Shown here one piece after another: positions 57,539 to 64,000 of a stretch of DNA of 64,000 nucleotides. This stretch comes from Teichococcus wenyumeiae (GTDB lineage: Bacteria > Pseudomonadota > Alphaproteobacteria > Acetobacterales > Acetobacteraceae): assembly GCF_003696345.1 (NCBI RefSeq), contig NZ_RFLX01000001.1, forward strand, positions 558,001 through 622,000. Direction: 5' to 3'. Under the pieces are notes generated by a model. That model did no database searches, was not told where the DNA came from, and saw only the letters and a list, made by a program, of their open reading frames with translations. The first letter of the stretch is position 1; every line of letters begins with the position of its first letter. The translations under genes and the position numbers were made by a program.

Positions 57539-58075
57539 TCAGGCCGCTGGCAGCAGCAGCCGGGTGACCTCGCCGGCGCTTTCAGCGCCGATCCCGGCCT
57601 CGGCCAGCGCCGCCGCGCTGCCCTCGGGCAGCGGCCAGTTGACCTCCAGCACGGTGCCATCCAGCCGTGCCTTGGGCGGGGTGCTGCGCGGCAGCGCCTT
57701 GGCGCCGGCGAAGGCCTCTACCAGCGCCAGGTCCACCGCCGGGCGGCGCGGCGCCACGGTGGCGGTGGCGGCGCTTTCCACCGTCAGCGGCCGGCCGACC
57801 ACCAGGGCCAGCAAGGGCTGCACCGTGCCGAAGAAGCGGCCGGAATCCACCGCCGAACGCTCTTCCGGTCGGCCCAGGCGCAGAAAGGCGCGCACCAGCC
57901 CCTCCATGTCGCGGGCGGCCTGGGCAGCGCGGGTCAGCCGGACGGCGGCCTTGTCCTCCGGTGGCAGGCTGGCCAGCACGCTGTCCATGTTGGCCTGCAT
58001 CACCATCACCATGTTGTTCACGGCGTGCTGCATCGGCCGGGCCAGACCTGCCATGACGTCGCCTGCTTCCTTCAA
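57539..58075 (-). CDS. Degenerate histidine-kinase/phosphotransferase-like protein
   Basis: 178 aa, not confidently assigned. The first helix GLARPMQHAVNNMVMVMQANMDSVL has H17 followed by N20-N21, the HxxNN pattern of sensor-kinase phosphoacceptor (DHp) helices, and RLTRAAQAARDMEGLVRAFLRLGR fits the second helix of a four-helix bundle. The rest (LLALVVGRPLTVESAATATV ... LEVNWPLPEG) could be a reduced ATPase-like domain but has no N or G box. The layout recalls ChpT-type phosphotransferases (inference). It overlaps the PBP1A stop (ATGA), so the two are translationally coupled. Confidence 0.5.
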   Translation of the reverse strand: MKEAGDVMAGLARPMQHAVNNMVMVMQANMDSVLASLPPEDKAAVRLTRAAQAARDMEGLVRAFLRLGRPEERSAVDSGRFFGTVQPLLALVVGRPLTVESAATATVAPRRPAVDLALVEAFAGAKALPRSTPPKARLDGTVLEVNWPLPEGSAAALAEAGIGAESAGEVTRLLLPAA

Positions 58076-59907
58076 CCGCTCATCTCCTCCACGATGTCCT
58101 TGAACAGCTTGGCCGGTAGCCCGCCGCCCTGCACCTCATCCATCGGACTGGCATTGTCGTTGCCGAGCCAGACCCCGATCACCCAGCGCCCCGCGATGCC
58201 GACGAACCAGGCATCGCGGAAATCCTGCGTGGTGCCGGTCTTGCCGCCGATGCGCTGACCGCGCACCGCCGCCGCATGGCCGGTGCCACGCTCCACCACC
58301 GCGTTCAGCATGCGGCGCATCTCACCCGCATGCCCGGCCGAGATCACCCGCTGGGGCGCCGTCAGCGGCACCGCCAGCACGCGGCCGGAACCCTCCGCCC
58401 GCGCGATGCCGTAGGGCGTCACCCGCAGCCCCCCATTCGCGAAGGCGGCATAGCCGGTGACGAGGTCCAGCAACGTCACCTCCGCCGTGCCCAGCGCCAG
58501 GGAGGCGTCGTTGGAAAACCGCCCATGCACCCCCAGCCGCTCCGCCACCGCCGCCACCGGCTTCGCGCCACCCGCCGCCAGCAGCACCCGCACGGCGGCG
58601 GTGTTGATGCTGTGCGCCAGCGCATCCTCCAGCGACAATTCGCCCCGGGCCCGCCACCGGCCATTGCCCGGGGACCAGCCGCCCAGGTTCAGCGGCAGGT
58701 CCGAGACGGTGCTGGCCGGGCTCAGCCCTTGTTCCAGTGCCGTCAGCCAGACAAAAGGCTTGAAGGCCGACCCGGGTTGCCTGCGCGCGGTGGTGGCGCG
58801 GTTGAAAGGGCTCTGCCGGTAGTCGCGGCCGCCCACCATGGCGCGCACGGCGCCGTCGCTGGCTTGCAGCACCAGCACCGCGCCCTGGCTGGCATGCGCC
58901 GCCGCGCCGGGGCCGGAGAGCAGGGCATCGAGGCGCTTCTCCACCACCGCCTGCAGCTTCAGGTCCAGCGTGGTGCGCAGCTCCAGGTCGCCGCTGCCGG
59001 GGAAGCTCTCGGCCAGGTCGTCCTGCACCCAGTCGGCGAACCAGCCGGCATCGCCCGAGGGGCGCGGCGGCAGGGTCATCTTCTCGGCTTCCTGGCGCGC
59101 GCGGCCCTCAGTGATCAGCCCGGCGGCAGCCATGGCCTCCAGCACATCGGTGCCGCGGCGGATGGCGGCATCGGGGGCGGCGCGCGGGTTGTAGCGGGAG
59201 GGTGCCTTGGGCAGCCCGGCCAGAATCGCCGCCTGCCAGAGCGTGACGCGGCGCGCCGGCACGCCGAAATACAGCCGCGCCGCCGCATCCACCCCATAGG
59301 CCCCGGCGCCGAGATAGACGCGGTTGAGGTAGATCTCCAGCAGCTGGTCCTTGGTGAAGCGGCTTTCCAGCCAGAGCGCCAGCAGGGCTTCCTGCACCTT
59401 GCGGCGCATGTTGCGCTCCGGCGTCAGGAACAGGTTCTTCGCCAGCTGCTGCGTGAGGGTGGAGCCGCCCTGCACCACGCGGCCGGCGCGCCAGTTGGTG
59501 ACGGCGGCCCGCGCCAGCCCGATCGGGTCCAGGCCGAAATGGCTGCGGAAGCGCCGGTCCTCCACCGCCATCAGCGCGCCAGGTACATAGGCGGGCAGGT
59601 CAGCCAGCCGCACGCGCTCGCCATAAAGGTCGCCGCTGGTGGCCAGCAGGCGGCCATCGGCGGCTTCCAGGGTCACGGAAGGGCGGCGGGTGGCCACCAG
59701 CGCCGCTTCCGGGCGAGGCAGGTCCCAGGTGAAGAAGATCAGCGCCAGCCCGAGCGCGAGCCCGCCCCAGACCACCAGCAGCACCAGCAGGCGGAACAGG
59801 CGCAGCAACCCGCCGCGCCGAGGCGGGGTGCGCGGGGCCTTGGATGGGGTGGCAGGCATGGCGGAAGGCGCCATGCCGGGTTGAGCATGGGCCGAGATGC
59901 GGCGCAT
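58072..59907 (-). CDS. Penicillin-binding protein 1A-type bifunctional peptidoglycan synthase
   Basis: 611 aa. A basic cytosolic tail, one helix (LLRLFRLLVLLVVWGGLALGLALIFF), then the GT51 glycosyltransferase with AVEDRRFRSHFG (catalytic Glu), GGSTLTQQLAKNLFL and RKVQEALLALWLE, and the transpeptidase with SxxK in GSAFKPF, SxN in HSINTAAV and KTG in GGKTGTTQD. Polymerises and crosslinks peptidoglycan. Shorter than E. coli PBP1A, lacking the OB insert, as in PBP1C/PbpF-like forms. The start at 59907 has AGGA six bases upstream. Confidence 0.92.
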   Translation of the reverse strand: MRRISAHAQPGMAPSAMPATPSKAPRTPPRRGGLLRLFRLLVLLVVWGGLALGLALIFFTWDLPRPEAALVATRRPSVTLEAADGRLLATSGDLYGERVRLADLPAYVPGALMAVEDRRFRSHFGLDPIGLARAAVTNWRAGRVVQGGSTLTQQLAKNLFLTPERNMRRKVQEALLALWLESRFTKDQLLEIYLNRVYLGAGAYGVDAAARLYFGVPARRVTLWQAAILAGLPKAPSRYNPRAAPDAAIRRGTDVLEAMAAAGLITEGRARQEAEKMTLPPRPSGDAGWFADWVQDDLAESFPGSGDLELRTTLDLKLQAVVEKRLDALLSGPGAAAHASQGAVLVLQASDGAVRAMVGGRDYRQSPFNRATTARRQPGSAFKPFVWLTALEQGLSPASTVSDLPLNLGGWSPGNGRWRARGELSLEDALAHSINTAAVRVLLAAGGAKPVAAVAERLGVHGRFSNDASLALGTAEVTLLDLVTGYAAFANGGLRVTPYGIARAEGSGRVLAVPLTAPQRVISAGHAGEMRRMLNAVVERGTGHAAAVRGQRIGGKTGTTQDFRDAWFVGIAGRWVIGVWLGNDNASPMDEVQGGGLPAKLFKDIVEEMSG

Positions 59908-59953
59908 GCGGTATCCTACCACCGTATGACGCTCCGCATGACGGGTGCGGTTG

Positions 59954-59971
59954 CAAAAATTGTAATTTTTG
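59954..59971. promoter_or_regulatory. AT-rich palindrome between PBP1A and DUF4189 genes
   Basis: CAAAAATT-gt-AATTTTTG, perfect 8-bp arms, in a divergent 124-bp gap. It is the most AT-rich spot nearby. Operator for one or both genes is plausible. Confidence 0.4.
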
Positions 59972-60031
59972 AAGGGCTGCACTGGAACCGGTGCCTGGGA
60001 AGAGTGCTTGAAGGCGGTTCAGGAGCGACGG

Positions 60032-60673
60032 ATGACACTGCACGCGGCCATGGCGATAGGGCTGGGCCTGCTGGCCACGACCCTGGCATGGGGGCAGGAG
60101 GCGCCCTTGGACAGCCCACGCTGCCAGCAGCAATGCGGTGCCGTGCTGCCCCGGCGCATCGACAACCCGCGCGAGGTGCAATCCTGCCTGGGCCGCTGCC
60201 AGGCGCTGGAGCGGCTGCAGCCGCCCGCCGCCAGCACAGCCGGCCGTCCCGCCGCCCCAGCGAAGCCGCAGGCACGCCGCGAGGTGGCGGCACCAGCGCC
60301 GCCCCCGCTCGCTGCCCCGGAAGCCGGCCCCCATGGCGCCGTTTATCTGGCGCCCGCGCCTTCACCCGGCATAGGGCTGGCGGCGAATATGCCGGACCGC
60401 AACACGGCGCATCGCGTGGCCGAGCTGCAATGCATCGGGCAGCAGGGGGCCGCCTGCCGGCTGGCGCTGGAATTCCATGACCGCTGCGCGGCGGTGGCGC
60501 AGGGGGTGGTGCCCCGTGGGCTGGCACTGACGCAGGACCCCAGCACCTTCCAGGTCATGGTCGCCACGGCCGGCGCCGGTGCCACCGCCGCGCTCGCGGA
60601 GGGGGAGGCCATGGCCGCCTACCGCCGGCGCTTCCGCGGCACCTGCCGGATGGCGCGCAGCACCTGCGGGTGA
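60032..60673 (+). CDS. Secreted DUF4189-like protein
   Basis: 213 aa. Signal peptide MTLHAAMAIGLGLLATTLAWG, then a Cys-containing segment (CQQQCGAVLPRR ... CLGRCQAL), a Pro/Ala-rich linker (about 75-110), and a C-terminal domain HGAVYLAPAPSPG ... AELQCIGQQGAACRLALEFHDRCAAVAQG with the paired-Cys pattern of DUF4189. Probably disulfide-bonded and periplasmic or extracellular; function unknown. The start at 60032 has AGGAG six bases upstream. It ends six bases before the convergent esterase gene. Confidence 0.72.
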   Translation: MTLHAAMAIGLGLLATTLAWGQEAPLDSPRCQQQCGAVLPRRIDNPREVQSCLGRCQALERLQPPAASTAGRPAAPAKPQARREVAAPAPPPLAAPEAGPHGAVYLAPAPSPGIGLAANMPDRNTAHRVAELQCIGQQGAACRLALEFHDRCAAVAQGVVPRGLALTQDPSTFQVMVATAGAGATAALAEGEAMAAYRRRFRGTCRMARSTCG

Positions 60674-60679
60674 GACGGC

Positions 60680-61552
60680 TCAGCCCCGCATGGCGCCCAG
60701 CACGGCGCGGCAGAGCGGCGTGGTGCTGTCGCAAAGCTGGAAAACAATATCGAAATGGTTGGAGGCCGGCGGCGCCGGCACCAGCGTCACCGCGCAGCCG
60801 GCCTGCCGGTAGCGCTCGGCCTGGTCCTGTGTCTGGCGCTTGAATTCGGCGGTTTCCGTCTCGGCGACGCTCAGCACCACCGGCAGGCCGGGGCGCGGCG
60901 GCGGCAGCAGGGCGGGCGAATTGCGCGCCGCCGCCGCCGCGTCCAGCGCCAGCCAGTCGTTGACATGGCAGAGCCGCACCGGCTCCAGCTCGAACAGGCC
61001 GGAGAGCAGCGTGCCGCCGGCTACCGGATGCGGCGGCAGGCCGAAGCCGGCCGGCCAGTCGCCGCCCGCCGCCAGCATGGCCGCCAGATGCCCGCCGGCC
61101 GAGCTGCCGCCGACATGGATGCGCGCCGGGTCGCCGCCATGGCGGGCGATGTTCCCGTGCAGCCAGGCCAGGGCGGCGCGGCATTGTTGCGTGATCTCGT
61201 CCAGCGTGGCGCCAGGGGCGAGGGCGTAGTTCACCGCCACCACGCAGCAGCCCGCCGCCGTCAGGGCCGGGGCCATGAAGCCGGAATCGGCGGCGTCCAG
61301 CAGCCGCCAGTAGCCGCCATGGATGAAGACGAAGACCGGCGCCAAGCCGCCCGTGCCGGCGGCAGGGAAGATATCCAGCCGCTCCGCCTCGCTGGGGCCA
61401 TAGGGGATGTTCAACACGCAGGGCAGGGCGCGCCGGGCGGCTTCCGTGCGGGCGCGGTATTCGGCCATGATGGGCGCGATATCCGGCACCGTGGCGCGGG
61501 CATTGTACTCGCGGTCCAGCGCCGCGCGGTCCATGTCGCGATAAAGCATCAC
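60680..61552 (-). CDS. Alpha/beta-hydrolase, arylformamidase/HSL-like esterase
   Basis: 290 aa. DREYNARATVPDIAPIMAEY at the start and the HGGYWRLLD oxyanion motif are typical of kynurenine-formamidase-like hydrolases. The nucleophile is in HVGGSSAGGHLAAML, and the His near SNHFDIVF completes the triad. Substrate may be formylkynurenine or a small ester; no tryptophan-degradation genes are adjacent, so the former is unproven. Two adjacent ATGs are possible starts. It follows the GpsA-like gene by 60 nt on the same strand. Confidence 0.83.
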   Translation of the reverse strand: MMLYRDMDRAALDREYNARATVPDIAPIMAEYRARTEAARRALPCVLNIPYGPSEAERLDIFPAAGTGGLAPVFVFIHGGYWRLLDAADSGFMAPALTAAGCCVVAVNYALAPGATLDEITQQCRAALAWLHGNIARHGGDPARIHVGGSSAGGHLAAMLAAGGDWPAGFGLPPHPVAGGTLLSGLFELEPVRLCHVNDWLALDAAAAARNSPALLPPPRPGLPVVLSVAETETAEFKRQTQDQAERYRQAGCAVTLVPAPPASNHFDIVFQLCDSTTPLCRAVLGAMRG

Positions 61553-61612
61553 AGCCTCTTCTTCAACGGCGCCATGCCTGAGGCCGCCCGGCCCGTGGCC
61601 AGGCGCTGCCGC

Positions 61613-62584
61613 TTAGTGGCGGTGGATGATTTCCTCGATCATCATGCCCGGCGTGCTCTTGGCATCCAGCACCTGCGCCATGTGCTCGATCAGCGGCGCC
61701 ACGCCCGGCTCCAGGTGCTGCAGGATGATCCGCACCGAGCGCACGCCCTCGGCCAGGAAGTCCGGGCGGTTCGCGTCAACCGGGATGCCCTTGCCGATCA
61801 TGACGCCCAGGGTGCGGTTGCGGCTGGTGTCGCACATGCCGGTCAGCAGGATGTCGCCGATGCCGCAATACATGTTGATGACCGAGCCATCCATGCCGAG
61901 GCTCTCCAGCACCTGCCGTGCCTCGGCGATGATGCGGGTGATGATCATGAAGCGGGTGTTGTCGCTCATGTTGAGGGAGGCGGCGACGCCGAGAATGATG
62001 GCGTAGACATTCTTCAGCGCGCTGACCATGTCCACCGAGGCCGGCGAATAGGACGTGTCGAAGTCCAGCGAGGCCTTGGCAAAGACGGAACGCAGGCGCT
62101 GTTCCGCGTCGCGGTTGCGCGCGCCGATCGTCAGGCCCGACAACTCGCCCAGCAGAAGCGGCCGGGCGAAGGTGGGGCCCTTCAGCGCCACATATTCCAC
62201 CGCGCTGGCATTCGCCTGGAAATGCTCCGCGAAGGTCAGGTACTTGCTGTCCAGGCCCTTCACCAGGTTCACCACCATGGAGCCCGGCTTCATGTTCTTG
62301 ACGATGACCTCAAGATACTGGTCGATGAAGCGGGCCGGAATGGCGATGAAGACGATGTCGGCTTCCAGGCAGATCTGGATGTCGCTGGAAGCGACAACCA
62401 ACGCCGGGATCGTGATGTCCGGGAAATAGGCCGAGTTCTTCCCGGTGGAGCGGATCACCTCCGCCTGCTGTTCCGTCCGGCAGATCAGCGAGACCTTGTG
62501 ACCGGAGCGCGTGGCTGCCACGCCGATCGCCGTGCCGAAGGATCCACCGCCGAGCACAGCGATCGCAGGTTTGGAATTCGGCAT
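61613..62584 (-). CDS. GpsA-like NAD(P)-dependent glycerol-3-phosphate dehydrogenase
   Basis: 323 aa. The Rossmann motif AVLGGGSFGTAIG, NLVKGLDSKYL, LKGPTFARPLLLGELSGLTIG, SALKNVYAIILGVAASLNMSDNTR with the catalytic Lys, and YCGIGDILLTGMCDTSRNRTLG match GpsA in order. Several positions differ from housekeeping GpsA (KGLD for KGIE, KGPTFA for SGPSFA), so this is likely a paralogue. It is notably lower in GC than its neighbours. Together with the LicD-like gene upstream it could supply glycerol-3-phosphate for surface-glycan decoration (inference). The start at 62584 has GGAGAA upstream. Confidence 0.8.
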   Translation of the reverse strand: MPNSKPAIAVLGGGSFGTAIGVAATRSGHKVSLICRTEQQAEVIRSTGKNSAYFPDITIPALVVASSDIQICLEADIVFIAIPARFIDQYLEVIVKNMKPGSMVVNLVKGLDSKYLTFAEHFQANASAVEYVALKGPTFARPLLLGELSGLTIGARNRDAEQRLRSVFAKASLDFDTSYSPASVDMVSALKNVYAIILGVAASLNMSDNTRFMIITRIIAEARQVLESLGMDGSVINMYCGIGDILLTGMCDTSRNRTLGVMIGKGIPVDANRPDFLAEGVRSVRIILQHLEPGVAPLIEHMAQVLDAKSTPGMMIEEIIHRH

Positions 62585-62752
62585 CAGGCTTCTCCGGCGG
62601 TGAGGCTTTGCCGCGGCCCCGCGATACCGCGGGAACACGACGTGGTCAGCGAGTCCAGTTCATAGGGCATGTCGGTGCCGAAGGCATCTCCCTGTGGGAC
62701 CCGGCGCCTGCAGGCGGTGGAACACCGCCCGGGGGCCGTCCGGTTCAGGCCC

Positions 62753-62784
62753 TGTCGGGCGGGGCTGGCCTCGCCCGCCTGACA
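62753..62784 (-). terminator. Hairpin after the LicD-like gene
   Basis: TGTCGGGCGGG (62753-62763) and CCCGCCTGACA (62774-62784) form an 11-bp stem with one G-U/mismatch, 14 nt after the LicD-like stop. The rest of the 213-bp gap to the GpsA-like start shows no gene. Confidence 0.5.
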
Positions 62785-62797
62785 ATGCGTGGCGGCT

Positions 62798-64000
62798 TCA
62801 GTCTTCCAGTTGCCAGGGCCATTCGTAGAACTGGTCCGGCTTCTTCCAGTTCTCGCCGTAACGCTCGGCCAGGAAGCCGGCGGGGTCCGCGGGGGCCGGG
62901 TACTTGCGGCCGCAGAGCTCGACCTCTCCGGGGGGAAGCACGAGGTTCGTCTGGATCGGCCTGTACTGAAACTTCTCCATCATGACCTGTATCTGGTCGC
63001 CCTCGAACCAGCAGGGGAACAGGTCCACCGATACCCCGTCCTTCGAGACGTTGAAGTTGAGCGAGCCCGAGGGGCGCCAGGAGGAGTAGCCGGCGGCCCT
63101 GAAGCGCTGTTCCAGCGCGTGGCTGCCCCGCTCGGCTTCCGCCCTGGTGGTGGAGTGATCGACATACAGAACGTCGACGTCGTCGTCATGGGCGATGAAG
63201 TCGTTCTCCCGCACGGCGCCGAGCAGGGAGCCGTAGCAGAGGAGGCCGCGCAGATTCCATTCCCGCAGTTGCTGGATCACCTGATCCAGGCCGTTCAGGA
63301 ACAGCTCCCGCCTGGAATGCAGGACAGAATTGTTGATCTGGTGCTTGGAGATAATGAAGTTCTGTTCGTTGGTCCGGTACTGGGGCGCAATCTCGTTCAG
63401 GCGCTGCATGACCTTGCGGATCACGTCCTTGGAGCGCAGCACGCGGCTGAACGGGGCGAGCTGGCTGGTCCCGAGGATGCTGGTATCGCCCATCAGATAC
63501 AGGATGTAGTGGGCGATGATCGTGAGATCCTCATCCTGAAGCTGGTAGTCGCTGTTGTAGAAATCCAGCACGGCGATGGCCTGCGCCCAGTCGATGTTCC
63601 CCTGCCGCGCCTTGCCGCTGGAGATCACCTCCGCCAGCCCCTTGCGGAGCTGGAGATTCACCGTCTCAGGCGACGTGTGGCGAGGATCGTGGTCCTTGCC
63701 CAGGATTTGCGTGATGCCCTCGGCCAGGTTGACGAAGCACTGCTTGCGGCGCTCGGCGTTGTTGTTCTCCCAGCGGCAGAGCAGCTTCTCCCCGGCATAG
63801 GCTTCCACGCAGAGGAACATCGAACGGACGCCCCATTCGCTTCCGCGATTGGCGACAACCAGCTTGGAGACATGGGCGGGAGACTTGAACGATACGGTCA
63901 GGGAAGGCGCGATTTCTTTCTTGGTGTGGATCTGCGATCCACCCAGGAAGCATGCTGTCAGATGTTCCTTCGGCTTGTCGCCATAGATGGAACTCGCTTC
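62798..64000 (-). CDS. LicD-like nucleotidyltransferase-fold protein (5' end beyond window)
   Basis: 401 residues visible, open through the right edge. The C-terminal half has the LicD signature LLCYGSLLGAVRENDFIAHDDDVDVLYVD, whose acidic residues form the metal-binding site of the nucleotidyltransferase fold; LicD proteins attach phosphocholine or similar phospho-groups to cell-surface glycans. The region just N-terminal (about residues 65-250 of the visible part) is helical. The first visible ~70 residues (SLTVSFKSPAHVSKLVVANRG) look like a beta-sandwich, discoidin-like segment. An ATG at 63820 is inside this conserved run, so the true start is upstream. Base composition is lower in GC than the rest of the window. 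Confidence 0.78.
   Translation of the reverse strand, partial: EASSIYGDKPKEHLTACFLGGSQIHTKKEIAPSLTVSFKSPAHVSKLVVANRGSEWGVRSMFLCVEAYAGEKLLCRWENNNAERRKQCFVNLAEGITQILGKDHDPRHTSPETVNLQLRKGLAEVISSGKARQGNIDWAQAIAVLDFYNSDYQLQDEDLTIIAHYILYLMGDTSILGTSQLAPFSRVLRSKDVIRKVMQRLNEIAPQYRTNEQNFIISKHQINNSVLHSRRELFLNGLDQVIQQLREWNLRGLLCYGSLLGAVRENDFIAHDDDVDVLYVDHSTTRAEAERGSHALEQRFRAAGYSSWRPSGSLNFNVSKDGVSVDLFPCWFEGDQIQVMMEKFQYRPIQTNLVLPPGEVELCGRKYPAPADPAGFLAERYGENWKKPDQFYEWPWQLED

Overview
The window is a GC-rich (roughly 70 %) bacterial chromosome segment with dense, mostly operonic coding. Gene content points to an alphaproteobacterium of the Acetobacteraceae (Roseomonas-like). The evidence is the order mnmE-mnmG-rsmG-parA-parB-holA-lptE-leuS-DUF3576, a System I cytochrome c maturation operon, a caa3-type oxidase with fused subunits, Tat-type signal peptides on many binding proteins, and promoter elements matching the alphaproteobacterial general stress sigma factor EcfG. 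The genus is an inference from recall; no database search was possible. Two parS-like palindromes beside parAB suggest proximity to the replication origin.

Layout. 1-3241: a caa3 oxidase operon (coxB, then a subunit I+III fusion cut by the window edge), minus strand. 3398-5817: DUF983, a phosphoribosyltransferase, DUF423 and an RlmM-like methyltransferase, plus strand. 5893-10763: a small secreted protein, the malic enzyme-phosphotransacetylase fusion, a fasciclin protein and a repeat lipoprotein fired divergently from EcfG-like promoters, and a [2Fe-2S] protein. 10897-16363: mnmE, mnmG, rsmG, parA, parB with the parS sites. 16448-22696: holA, lptE, leuS, a DUF3576 lipoprotein and a porin on the minus strand. 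22969-30392: yggS, the ccmCDEFGHI operon, YciI, EVE and Rieske proteins. 30430-37862: glgC-glgA-glgP, divergent from acs. 38017-43735: a Tat-exported SDR, a flavin reductase with an orphan binding protein, a class III aminotransferase, and the GT39-DedA pair. 45531-51321: RsmB-like methyltransferase, two binding proteins and a TonB-dependent siderophore receptor. 51542-56072: a DapA-like protein, an internally deleted ClC gene, a hydrolase, a SWIB-domain protein, an SDR and tRNA-Ala(CGC). 56073-64000: YggT, DUF167, folD, a kinase-like protein with PBP1A, DUF4189, an esterase, a GpsA-like dehydrogenase and a LicD-like protein cut by the right edge.

Most of the window is housekeeping. The structure least explained by genes is a family of modular hairpin repeats (11 copies seen) sitting at gene 3' ends, often as inverted pairs between convergent genes. 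Other points worth attention are the internally deleted ClC gene, the divergent EcfG-like promoters, the parS pair, a degenerate histidine-kinase-like protein coupled to PBP1A, and the GpsA-like/LicD pair at the right edge. I found no CRISPR array, prophage, IS element or defence island.
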